Made by a program: the position numbers and the translations under genes. Below are positions 47,096 through 58,752 of a DNA stretch of 64,000 bases, one piece after another. The stretch covers positions 1 to 64,000 of the forward strand of contig SKCR01023831.1 in assembly GCA_019454045.1 (NCBI GenBank), given 5' to 3'. Under the pieces are notes generated by a model. The model saw only the letters and a program-made list of their open reading frames with translations. It was not told the origin of the DNA and searched no databases. Position 1 is the first letter of the stretch, and the number at the start of each line of letters is the position of its first letter. This DNA is from Zanthoxylum bungeanum. Taxonomy: Eukaryota; Streptophyta; Magnoliopsida; Sapindales; Rutaceae.

Positions 47096-47108
47096 ATTTC
47101 TCCCACTT
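47096..47108 (-). other. Element F polypurine tract
   Basis: Minus strand AAGTGGGAGAAAT, adjoining the LTR; compare AAGTGGGAGAT in element B. Confidence 0.85.
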
Positions 47109-50100
47109 GCTCTAGTGCCAATCCACGGAATCATATATTCATCTCAATGTGCATCGTATGCACATGGCCCTCAAAAGATCACCCAGTACTTAAGAGGTAG
47201 GCAACAAAAACAAGTCCGCTATGACATATTGAGTTTGTCAAACAAACTTCATCATTTCCCATAGTCAGCATCATTCATATTTTGTTGAATCTAGATTATA
47301 CATTAATATGACTCTGATGATACATCAGTATTGTGCTACAGCTACTGAGTTGTCCAAGTATTTAAGGATCAAATCCAAAATACTATGAAGACAACCGCAA
47401 GCACAATAACAATTCAAAACTTCTATTTTATAAGGTCACTATGCAACTTCATAAGTCAATACTTTATAAGTTGCATTTAATTCCACTATAAAAGTAGAAT
47501 CCTTCGTGACACTCCCACTGCATCTTTTGTGACTCTTTATGACGTAGACTGTCTAACGTCATAATTAGTCTCAAAACTAATATGACCCTAATGGTTGCCG
47601 ACTATATTCTCCATGAATTAGAAACTCGTTCTTAATATCTCAAAGATCACAAAGAACGTGTTTCTAGATCCATCATATGGTCTATAGGATGTCAAAATAA
47701 CTCGTAACAATTACGATTAAATTGACATCGATAATCGCACATAATAAAGTATTCACTATGTCATCATCAAATGATACATAATATTGTTTAGACATTCTAA
47801 TCAATATCTATTTCGAAAAAGGAATCATCATTTACGAAAGATGAATACTATGTATAAGACACACAATAACTGTCGAACAGTTATACTAACTGTCATACAG
47901 ATAGCCTTGTTATGTCCTTCATTAGATCATATCTAATGTACGACTAATAGGAGTATCTCACAAGTCTCTTGGTTTTATATCTTATATAAAACTTTATATC
48001 GTATATAACAGAGACTACTCCCACTGTTTTCACGGAGTAAATAAGACTTAGGTAAACCTTTTACCTAACAAACATCTCATTATTACTATAATAATAATAA
48101 TGTTTGTTAGGATATATAACAATAGAAAGTAATTTATGTACCCTCCCACTAACCCTTTTAATCACATATGTATTCTATATACTTTGACAAGATCAGACAA
48201 TTTGACGATATCAAAAATATAGAACACATATTTCTGGAAGACTTATCCGAGTCTACAATAGGCTCTGTAAGCTAGCACACTAAACTGCGATCTCAGCAGA
48301 ACACAAACTCTAGGGCCATTTCAGAATGAACTCTTCAAATAAAAAATCACAACTGATGTCTTATCTGAATAAGTCATCCAAAAATGCCACTTTGCATTCT
48401 TTAGCTAAAATATACAGTTTATTATCAACATTAACCAATATATCTTTAATTGTTCAATTAGCGTGACTAGAGATAAGTTTTCTTAGAATATACAATAGAT
48501 TGCTGAGTATAACTTTTCTCATTGTCATACTGTAAAGGTCAAACCTTTAATAAGCTCATATTGCTTTCGCTACGCAAACAATTAGCACATATCATGAACT
48601 AATTCATAATGAAAGCGTAATCAAGTTCAAAACTTGATCGTAGTAAGCTATGAACAATCTTAGATCTATGGTTCAATGGTGAACTTCCAGAATCGATATC
48701 AAATATCGCTTCCATTATAAGTTATAGGATAATTTTTCTTCAATAAGAAAACAACGGAACCATTAAGTATCAAATACTCGTGAATGATTCTGTTATCCTA
48801 TTAACTTGTACGGAAGATGTATAAGGGTTGTTTCATCTTATTAATTACATAGTTCCATTTACAATTTATCATTCTCACATTTGACTTCAATAAGTCAAGT
48901 CTTTTCTACAATAGTTAACATCTGATGTTACACACCAAGTAATCAAATGATTTTATTACTTAGAATCGTAGGAAAGATATTCTATTAAATAGAATACAAT
49001 GTTCTATTAAACAGAATAAACGATAAACTTTTACTTATACCTCCGAGGTGTAAGTAATTTCCATTATATAACTATTATATAAAAGAAAGATTGAAATCTC
49101 AAACTTTTCAAGATTCAAATTTTCTATCTATACATATCATATATGCAACTGTAGAAAATAATGGAACATTAATTAAAGAGATGAATTAGTGTTACTGGAG
49201 TATAATCCCAAGAGTATTGAAACTAATTCGGTAACATTCAATATCAACGAACCAAATCATATAAGATCTGATTGCTCCCACTACTCAATTCCATCAAGAT
49301 GGAATCATGGAAGAATAATATTGAATATGAATCATATTCACTAAATAACCTTAGAACTAATTGCTTTAAATTCATACGTTTGATCGTATCAAAGATCTTT
49401 GAACAGTTCAAAGACATGTTATGAATTTTGAGGATAAAATTCTCTAAAACCTTTAGATTGAATATATTTGAACAAGTCAAAAATGTTCAATCTACGTTTC
49501 ATCAGAACGGATTGAAAGTACTTGATACTTTCAAGAATTTCAATATGTGTTCCTTCAGAAACACATAACTAAGTTATGACAATTCATCAACTAAGTTACG
49601 AAGTATAGAAAACCACCTTAAGCAATTATTATTCATTAAACTACATACATCCAATGTATCAGTTAAATAAATCTGGTGGTCCAATGACAATCATTGATTA
49701 AACGAGATCTTAATCACTTTCCTGACTACAATATTCATTAAATGGATAAGGATATGTGGTGTGATCTAGTATCAAACCATCATTCACCATACGGAATAAG
49801 CATCCAATACTTAAGTGATTAAACCCATAAAGCACCGTTCTAAATTATTTACTTTACCGAATAATTTTTCTTAATGTTTATCTCTATGTTAATGACACTA
49901 CTAGTTATTATAAAATATGTAACAATTGTTTATAAAGAACAAGTGACTATCCAATAGTCGCAAGTTCCAATATCAAATATCAAAACAATCGTTAACCAAT
50001 ATTTCAAATAACTAGACGGGAGATCTGGTATCCAATACCTATAGTTGTAGTATTGTGAAAATCGATATTTTCTATACACAAATATACGCATCTCCTTTCT

Positions 50101-50880
50101 TTAGCTTTACTATTTGCATTCAACTATTCACAACAATTGTAAATAACTGATTAGCAAATTGTGTCAGACACATTACCTCTAAAGGTAATTAAAGCTTAGA
50201 AACGTCATTACTAGATAAACAAATACCTAATAGGGCTTTCTAAATGCCAGTCAAGAATCTCGAGACATGAACTAATTCAAGTCAATTCTTACTGCATAAG
50301 AAACTATTGTCTCTAAAGTATTATATCCTAAGGGGATATCTATCTAGATTATCTATCATGACTTAGAAACTAAGTCATTAACCATTTTTTATTTTTCAAG
50401 AAAATCGGAACAACAGTTCCCGATGGTTTAAACTAATCTAATAATATCCTAGTCTATTAGTATCTAGAACCTATTCTAGAATAACTGCAACCAAGAGTCT
50501 AGTCAGATAACATATCAAAATATGTGTGCAGTAAATAAAAGTTTAATTCTATCTACTATAGAATAAGGAAACAAACAAGCGGCAATTTCCATAATAACAT
50601 ACACTGCCTAAGTTATGGAATATTTTAAACTTAGCAGTGCCTCCCACTATTTTTACGTAATGCCGTAATCCCCAACGGAAAGACGAGAATTCAATAATTA
50701 AATCGAATTCCATAATGGGAAGATGACCCCATGAATATATTTCGACTCACAACAGAGGCACGGTCTCGCCGACATATATTCACAGGTAGACAACTAATTG
50801 TCAATCACTCACTAGTGACTCCAAGGTTCCGGTCCTGGCCGTTTCTCGTTGTCGCTGCGAAGGCAGGCCCACAAGGAGAC
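47109..50880 (-). other. Element F interior: dense array of short triloop hairpins
   Basis: No coding signal. Perfect inverted repeats with 3-nt loops and 8-9 bp arms at 47147-47165, 47866-47884, 47920-47938, 47972-47992, 48048-48068, 48620-48638, 48978-48996, 49396-49414 and 50358-50378. Many have 5-7 bp arms or larger nested stems, such as 47619-47666, 47688-47729, 48064-48111 and 50602-50639. On the element sense strand the loops are mostly TTG, ATG, TCG or TGG. Function unknown; structured RNA is the simplest guess. Confidence 0.8.
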
Positions 50881-50894
50881 TCGCTCTGATACCA
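50881..50894 (-). other. Element F primer-binding site (tRNA-iMet type)
   Basis: Minus strand TGGTATCAGAGCGA, 3 bp from the LTR at 50898. The first 11 bases equal the copia consensus. Confidence 0.88.
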
Positions 50895-50897
50895 TTT

Positions 50898-53520
50898 TGT
50901 AGGGGTTTTAGGGGCTAAATCCGGTAACGCAGCGGAAGCGGCGGAAGATCGTATCTTCCGATTTCAAAAAATTTTCTCTGATTAATTAAATAAACATATT
51001 TATTTAATTATCCAATAATCAAATTATGAAATAAAATTCAAATAAATCATATTCAAGTGAATTTACCAAATTACCCTTACTTTGGTATTTTGTCCATTTT
51101 AGTCCGAAATTGATCTAATCAATTTTGAATGATTCTAAATCATTTCTAAGATGAAATTAGCATGTTCAAAACATCAAAACACCAAAAGCACCAAAAATTT
51201 CATTTTCCTTATTCTTGGCCGAATGCATCACAAGGTGGGCATTTTGTCCATTTGGTCATTTCATGTCTCAAAACACATCAAGATGTAATCCAATCAACAT
51301 GAAACTTTATATGCATCATATACACATCCAAATAGACAACATATATGAAAACCCCCAAATTTGGAATTGGTCATGAACCCTAATTTTTCAATTTCTTCAA
51401 ATTGGACAAATTAGACCAAATTGGTTAAATCAATTACTTCAATCATGTTTCTTCCATCCAATCAAAGTCTCAACACAATGAAACAACTCAAGATCAAATC
51501 TATGTCATCTAAGAGTGGGTCAACAACTCTAGATTAGCAACATGGTTTCCAAAAACTTAAAAGAAAGCTTATAACTACAATAGTCACAAACTTCCTTCAT
51601 CATACATGCTCAACACTTCCATCAAAACGTCCATCAACAAAAAACATAAGGAAAAAAGAAAGAAATAACCTAAGAACATCATATGTTAAAGCCTAGATCC
51701 TAAGGAACATTTTCCTTTCTAATAGCAAGTTGGAAAAACTTACTAAAATCCAAGCTTTCTTTGATTTCTTCTTTCTTTCTCACAAGCTTCCTTTGCTTCC
51801 ATTAATGGAGTTTTTCTTTAAAGTGTATTAGGTTAAGAATGAAATGAAATGAAAAACAATATATACTTATACAACATTTGCCTTGGCCGAAATTACCTAG
51901 CCAAATACAAGTTTTTACAATTTCAATTTCATTTCACTTTACATTTGGTCAACTTGCATAAATATCCAAATAACACTTTATTAGATATTTAATTAAGTCA
52001 ACAAATGCAAATAAGAAAAATATAACTCTTATATTTAAGTGTTATGGCCGAATTTAATGAAAAATAAAGGAAAAAGATATTTTCATTTTCAAACAATTTT
52101 GAACAAATATCTTAAGAAGTCAAAATCAATTTGACAACATTTTCCTTTAATGTAAAGTCAAACATTTACACTTATAATCATTTCCTAACTTTATCATTTC
52201 GTGATATATTTATATTTTAATTATATTAATCATTTAACAATTAAATAATTAAATAATTAATTAAATACAATATATCAAATATATGTATTATATTTACTTT
52301 AAATATCTCAAATACATATATTGATGATATATGTCAAATACCTTTATTTGACTATTTATTAATGTGTATTTAATAATATCATATATTAAATACAAATAAA
52401 CATTAATTAGGAAATGACGGTTCGGCCCGTTGGCATGTATTTTTCGTTTAACGTTTAAACGATTTATAAATAATCATCATTATTCATAAATGTTGCTCTA
52501 GTGCTCTACGAGTATGTTTCATTATTGAGATTCTCTAGATTCAGGTATATCCGTCACGAAATCCAATTTCATGTCAATAATCTATCCACCCGTAGATTAT
52601 GACGATCACGGATAAACTAGCTTAACCATACAAGTCGAGGTCATTGCATACTTATAATCCCTCCATCACAGGTATCCAGATAATCCCAGAGATATAGATG
52701 TGAACGTCAAATCTCTATAGGTATTATCTAGTCGACGTATCTATTAGCAATCTCTAAATAACACTCGGAACTTACTTCTGATGTATACTGTGGCCACAGA
52801 TTTAACAGACTGCTAAATATATATGGACTACCTATGCTCTGTACACAGAACTGACGGATCCTATCTTGACACACACATGATATCCTGAGGATCGATCCAC
52901 ACCCAACGAATAGGCGGAGGTCTGATCTAAATAGATCGGTGACGTGACAGCCATCTAAGTGTGGAGGATGTCTCATACATCCACAGTGGTGTCTCAAGTC
53001 GAAGGACCACTATGCTACTCAACCCGAGAAGATTCTTATTGACGTTGGTGTACCATCCATTAAGAATCTTCGGTGAGCCGTTCAGTGTTTATCCACTATA
53101 AACACCTACACGTCTATACGAGTCTCCCTAGACTCATGGTTCATTGGGATAAACCATCGGACCAAGTCTCGATATACGACATGTACTGGTCTCAACGGAT
53201 TTGACTAACCTACCCGTGTTAGCAAATCTTGACCAGGAACTATGTTTGATAATATTCATATAGCAGTGACACTTCCCAATGTCAATTACAAACTAACTTT
53301 GTAACTGTGTACTGCATTATATATTATCGGGCCTTTGTCTAATATATACATATCACTAAACCACATTTAGTTTCAATCTAATCGTAATCAGATCGAATAC
53401 GTATATAAGAACAAGAGGTGCAACCATAAATAAGTAATATTATGGAATAAGGGGATGTTCGTATTCATGAATCAGACATAAATACGGTCCGGATTGGCGC
53501 TCTGAGCACCAACCCCAACA
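50898..53520 (-). repeat. Element F 5' LTR
   Basis: 2623 bp, nearly identical to 44482-47095 with scattered single-base changes and short indels. Open frames such as the one over 52728-52997 are not supported as genes. Confidence 0.94.
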
Positions 53521-53525
53521 CCTAT

Positions 53526-53758
53526 CTCTACATCTAGGCATGCAATTCAAACATAAGTAATACTAGAGACAAACTAAAAGAGTGAAACTAAGAATTAAAG
53601 TTTACTAAGATTAAAATTGAAATAAAATAAGCAAAAATAAATTCAAGAATAAAAGACTAGAAAATAAAATAAATACGGAACGAAGTTACCGCTTTTTTTT
53701 TTGTGACTAAGAAAACTTGCTCCTAAAGTTGTAAACTGTCTCCCCGGCAACGGCGCCA
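53526..53758 (-). other. Athila gag start, leader and primer-binding site
   Basis: The primer site at 53758-53741 reads TGGCGCCGTTGCCGGGGA on the minus strand, complementary to the tRNA-Asp 3' end, 5 bp from the LTR. A leader of about 200 bp follows, then the gag ATG at 53541 (MPRCRDR), which is cut by F at 53520. Confidence 0.88.
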
Positions 53759-53763
53759 AATTT

Positions 53764-55039
53764 TGATTAAGCCCAAAAGATACTTGTGGCTATCGCATTA
53801 TAGCTGGGGTGTCGATTCCTCATAGAGATGGTCACATGAACTAATTTACTCAAGCAAAAATGTTAAGCAATAACTTTATTTAAATAAAAGATTAAGTTGG
53901 CAATTTAAACTAAATATTATGATAGTTGCAGGATTTTATCAGTAGAGAGAAACATCAAAGCTTCAGGAATCCCTCTTGTACCAAGTTCTTATATTTAGTT
54001 ATTGATTATTTTTATTACGCAATTGAGGGTTTCACGTCCCAACCCAACAATTGGAGGATATTCAATTCTACACATGTTAATTTCTAGGGTAATTGATAAA
54101 TTATCTTCTCTATGTTAACAACACACAAGGCTATCGTTACAACCTATCTAACGATGACAATATACTCTCAAGAAATATTACAGCAGAAGATTAACTTACA
54201 AAACAACCTTAACTAGTCACAACTGATTTCACAAACCACACATAGAAAAAGCTTGACTGAATCTATATGTAAATTGGCAAAATACAGTTTCTGGATTCAT
54301 ATAATCAAAAAATAAAGAGAATAATAAATTTATCAATTGTATTATGCAAATAAGTTCATCCCAGAATCAATAATAAGAATAAAAGAGTTGAATATAAGAG
54401 TTCATCCTTAGCTTTGCTTTAGGATATTAGTTCTCCATGGAGAAGAAAGAAACAATGTTGATGGATCGGAGAGACATCATCATTCGCTTCAAGTTATTCG
54501 TTCTTATTTATGAGTTTCTCCTCTGTTTTCCTCTCCTCTCTAGGGTTTGGACGAAGTTGGGTTTATATAGAAAAGCCTCGGAGTCATTATACGCATCAAA
54601 CACATCAAAATCATGGTTTTAGGATGTTCCGGGGCGCCGCGGCGCCCAAAGACCAGCATGCAATCTATGTGACTGGTTTTGCTAAGGGATCTGCGGTGCC
54701 AAGAACTTGGATGCCCCGGCGCTAGTGACTAAAATTGACTAGATCTCATCGAGTACATGTAAATCGATAAATTATGGGTCTCGTAACTCTTTCTAGATCA
54801 AAAGTTACAGCCTTTTTAAATTCTCTGCGCGGCTGATACTAGTTTTGCCGCTTCTTGCGTTCGATGCTCCCACACACGTCCGATACGTCATTTAGGCTCT
54901 GAAACATGTTCAATTACTCCATTCTCCTTGATCAATTGTTTCATAATAACAAAGCACTAAATGAACTCTAATTAGTATTAAATTTATGATAATTAAGCTG
55001 AATTAGAGAGGTTCAAAGTACACTTTCGTGCACTTATCA
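53764..55039 (-). repeat. Element E 5' LTR
   Basis: TGATAAGTGCACG...CA on the minus strand, 1276 bp, similar to 36248-37557. TATATAAA on the minus strand at 54569-54562 is a likely TATA box. ATCAG at 55040-55044 would be the TSD, but the other end of the insertion lies outside the window. Confidence 0.9.
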
Positions 55040-55213
55040 ATCAGTCACCTTGAATACCAAGAAGCTAGAAGAAGTACTTTTGGGATGAAGTGGGAAGGGC
55101 CTTACAAAGCAACTGAGGTGGTTAGGTCTGGTGCCTATTCTTTGGAACATCTGGATGGCACCAGACTCAAGAAGCCATGTAACGCTGAGATGTTGAGGAA
55201 ATATTATCAATAG
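55040..55213 (+). pseudogene. pol: C-terminal end of an older Ty3/gypsy integrase
   Basis: In frame from the LTR junction: SHLEYQEARRSTFG, then KWEGPYKATEVVRSGAYSLE and NAEMLRKYYQ, with a stop TAG at 55211. This is the usual C-terminal end of plant gypsy integrases. The rest of pol is absent, presumably displaced by insertion of E. Plus strand, so opposite to E. Its own lineage cannot be fixed from 50 residues. Confidence 0.8.
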
Positions 55214-55982
55214 AGCCTCTCTAGAAAGCCACACATAGAGTTGTAAGATAGGCATTAGTTTGCTAGTAAACAAATAAAACTTTCTTATTTTTAAATAAGA
55301 ACCTGTATTCGTACACACTTGTTGTTTATTTTAGTGGGATAGACTTGTTTGACATTCTAGGGAAGTACTTGTGATTTGGAAGCACAATAATTACCAAAGG
55401 TGTAAATCACGGCGTAAGGAAACGTAGTACCTCGAGGCATTCACAGTCAAAAAATGTCACGGTGTGGGAATTGAGATCCTCACGGATTTATGTCCTCAGC
55501 ACTAGCAAAAGGTGCAATGCATAGCAGAGGAAATGTGCACCCTTATAGCACCCAAACTCATGTGGCATACAATTAATAACATACATTGAGAGAGCGTAAG
55601 TACCCTACAAGTTTCGCACCTTCAAAGAAATTAAAGCGAGCTACATAGCACCTGGAGGGCCCCCGTGGCGACTGTATGGGTTGATCATAGCACTGTAAGG
55701 AATCAGACCTATGTGGCCTGTGATGCCCTCATTTGAGGTACATAACATAAACTGTTGGAGGACTTACGTGATGACTGTAGCCTCAGGATAATAATACACG
55801 TGTGATCAGAGAGCTCATGTGGCATTTGGCATCCCCATTTAAGGTACATAGCGAGAGGAAGGCTCACGGGCATTAGTGACGTTTGTAGTCTCAGGGTCCA
55901 CATAACATAAGGAAAGATAATGCCCCTATGGAATTTGCAGCCCATTTTGGTATCCATAGCATGAGGTTAACAAAGCTCCTAG
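55214..55982 (+). other. 3' non-coding tail of the older gypsy element
   Basis: No coding signal. From about 55560 it holds loose repeats with words such as CATAGCA, AGGTACATA, TGTAGTCTCAGG and GACTGTAG spaced around 100 bp apart. The position after an integrase suggests the repeat-bearing 3' region of a Tat-type element. Confidence 0.5.
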
Positions 55983-57835
55983 TGTTGGACAATTATGACC
56001 AATAACATCACTATTTGTAAGAGACATTGTGGTTTTTGTACAAATTAACTATGTGACAAAGGAAATTGCTATTTTATTATTTTGTAATTAGATTACTTTG
56101 ATATACATAAATGATAAAATTCCTTATGATTATTTCCGGATTAATAAGATATGAGACAATATTAATCCACAAACGGTTTAAAATTTAAATATCCCTAGTC
56201 GTAGTATTATCGAGACTGGACATCGATAATGCAGAATAGACTAGTATTACACTTGTGCGCGTTATGGAAGCTTAACGACATAGTTCTCATATATTTAAGA
56301 ATATGATACTTATGCAAGTGTGATAGAAGGTCCTGTTAGCCGTTGGACAGGGAACAACTTCGCTCTGGATAGACCCATCGGAATCCCATTGGTAGTATAA
56401 CTATGTGTCTTTGGGAATCCGCATCAGAGTATATGTATGTGGTCTTAACCTGAGACTTGCATCGCTAATACTTGTGACAATTAGTACGCTTTTGTTTTGG
56501 TCGTCCGGGGCTTTAACATGTTATGTGTATGCCTCTTCTGGTTTACTGGGAATCGTAGTATATTGGTGTGATGTCAAGATGGAAGTATCACTTCAGTCAT
56601 ATGGAGATGATGATCACGCAGAGATACAGAACTAGTACTCTAATATGCTGCAGCTATCGGGATAATATGACTGGTCATGATTATCTGATTAAAGAGACTA
56701 GTTGCTAATGATCCGATATATACTTCGTACGAGGCAGACACAATTCCAGCCATAGGCCTAACATGTGACATCCGATACTGGATCGTAATACGTATTACAT
56801 AGTATATTATTCCTCATATAGATTATATTCTTTGTTGATTATTTCTGGAGAATTGGGAAGGCACGGTGCTTTCCTAGAAGCCAACCATGTCTTGTAAATC
56901 GGTAAGAACGTGGTACCAGGTACGCACGTGTTTGGCTAGTCCGACAACCGGATTTACTGCCAACATAGCCAGGGATCTCTTGGGTCGCATCCCAAAGATT
57001 CACTGATGACATTTGAATCGAACAGAATTAATCTGGGATTAATTATAAGAGAGAAAATTAATCTGGGATTAATTGCGGCAAGAATTAATATTGGATTAAT
57101 TCGATTAGAAGAGAGAATGTGATTTATTTGGAATTAATCGAGTAAATAAAAAATTGGATATATTAATTGAAATCAGATTTCAAAGCGGAATTAAAATTGG
57201 ATTTTAATTCGGGCGAACGAATTAATTTGGAATTAATTCGCAAGCGACTTTCGTAATAATTTTGCTAGGCATTATTATTTAATTAAATTGGATTTAATTA
57301 CGTCGCAACGGAAAATTCGTTTAATCAGATTAAACGAACTCGAGCCCGAAGTGTGTTCGGCAAGCCAACTTGAATTTTTAATTTAAGTGGTGGGGCCCAC
57401 TAACTTACATCAATTGTCAACAAGTTGATGGTGGTAGTTGAGAGCCTTTAATGAATCTTACACAACACACTTTGCCTTTTGCTTTTTGGAAAAACATATA
57501 CCAACTTTTGCAAGTTGACTTTGGTAATTGTTTTAGAAACAAAAATTATCAAAAACCAAACTCTCTCATTTTCCCCTCAATTTCCGTGAGCATGCCTTTT
57601 TCCTCTCTTTGATTTTGCTTCAAAAATCAAGCAAGCTAGCATTTAAGGATTCTTGTGAGGTGATAGGGAAACTTACCCTTGGGTTGGATTCACTCAAAGA
57701 AAGCTTAGAGCTTCATCTACATTGAAAGATTTTTGAAATCCCACATCCGATTATTGTAAGTTTTTTCCATAAACTTCTTTAATATTCACACACAAATCAT
57801 TCTTAGAGATCATTGGCATGTCTAGGACACTAACA
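55983..57835 (+). repeat. Element G 5' LTR
   Basis: TGTTGG...AACA, about 1853 bp, alignable with 2475-4449 through phrases such as ATATCCCTAG, GTAGTATTATCGAGACTGG and GAGAATTGGG. Triloop hairpins: 57026-57044 (8-bp arms, TGG), 57056-57074 (8, TGG), 57189-57209 (9, TGG), 57218-57240 (10, TGG), 57281-57299 (8, TGG), 57316-57338 (10, CAG). Confidence 0.88.
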
Positions 57836-57836
57836 A

Positions 57837-57850
57837 CGGTATCATGATCC
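57837..57850 (+). other. Element G primer-binding site, degraded
   Basis: CGGTATCATGATCC against TGGTATCAGAGCC: the TGG start is lost and the middle is changed, so it probably no longer primes. Confidence 0.65.
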
Positions 57851-58021
57851 TTTTCTAAGCATGATTTATTTCTAGGGTTTATATACTTGATTTGGGGATT
57901 TTATGCTTTGAGCTTGCAAATGCCTAATTTGGTTGTTTGGTTATGGTTATATGATGATAACTTGGAGTTATGCATGATTGATTTTGTGAAAAAAATGGTT
58001 AGATTAATTTTCCCCCTAAAT

Positions 58022-58752
58022 AGGAAAAACCCACCATAAGGCCCTTGTACTCTCAATGTTTTTTACATTACACCCCTATAGTAAATTTTCTACACATTGC
58101 ACCCATGTACTCTCAATGTTTTTTACATTGCACCCATGTACTAAATTTTCTACACATTGCACCCATGCACTCTCAAAAAATTGGCATTCCACCCTTATTT
58201 TAACGGCAAAGTTAACAGAGTTGAGAAATATTCTGACATCACCCACCCTTATTTCGGATTGGACCGAGCAAATTTTTTTACTTTGAAGTTATGCTAGGGC
58301 GCATAATTATATGTTAGGGCGCATAAATATTCTGCTCCTTCTGATACATTCAAAAATCCAACTAATTTATTGCAAAAATTATATCAAAACTACGATCTTG
58401 GAGTGTTATTAATGAACAACAAAAAACAAACAAAGATGCTTCACGGTTATCAGACACCATTCCTAAAGAACGACAACGAGTATTACATGTCATGCGTGCA
58501 CATTTATAGCAAAAACCCATTTTTTTAGCTCTTCTCTTTTTAGCATAGGTGTTTCTTCCTAAACCAGGCAGATATGACACAAATAAGGGTGGGTGATGTC
58601 AGAATATTTCTCAACTCTGTTAACTTGCCGTTAAAATAAGGGTGGAATTTCAATTTTTTGAAAGTGCATGGTTGCAATGTGTAGAAAATTTAGTACAGGG
58701 GTGCAATGTAAAAAACATTGAGAGTACATGGGCCTTAAGGTGGGTTTTTCCT
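58022..58752 (+). mobile_element. Element H: 731-bp long-terminal-inverted-repeat insertion, non-autonomous
   Basis: The ends AGGAAAAACCCACC and GGTGGGTTTTTCCT are perfect complements. Similarity of the arms continues inward for roughly 180-240 bp, to ACATCACCCACCCTTATTT. The left arm carries an extra copy of a ~58-bp segment (GTACTCTCAATG to CATTGCACCC). The short centre has GCTAGGGCGCATAA-like words and no coding frame. The target duplication is unclear. It is likely a Mutator-like or foldback-type DNA element; the superfamily is not resolved. Confidence 0.75.

Larger units (their letters stand above)
44482..53520 (-). mobile_element. Element F: non-coding copia-like element, complete with two LTRs
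   Basis: 9039 bp with perfect TSDs, LTRs of 2614 and 2623 bp that look nearly identical, a tRNA-iMet-type primer site on the minus strand (50894-50881) and a copia-like polypurine tract (47108-47096). The 3.8-kb interior has no pol or gag motif on either strand; its longest frame is 78 codons and unrecognised. It must move with proteins supplied by others. High LTR likeness suggests a recent insertion. Confidence 0.92.
34414..55039 (-). mobile_element. Element E: Athila-type Ty3/gypsy element with a second partial unit
   Basis: Minus-strand order: LTR (55039-53764), tRNA-Asp primer site, leader, gag start, [element F], gag, protease, RT, RNase H, integrase, non-coding region, polypurine tract, LTR (37557-36248), then again a primer site, leader and gag (36242-34414). 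The second unit is cut by D. No envelope-like frame follows integrase. Every gene carries stops or frameshifts. Confidence 0.88.

Noticed and set aside
47109..50880. Decayed copia pol inside element F
   Set aside because: I looked for the RT YVDD, integrase HHCC and RNase H words on the minus strand and saw none; near-identical LTRs argue against long decay.
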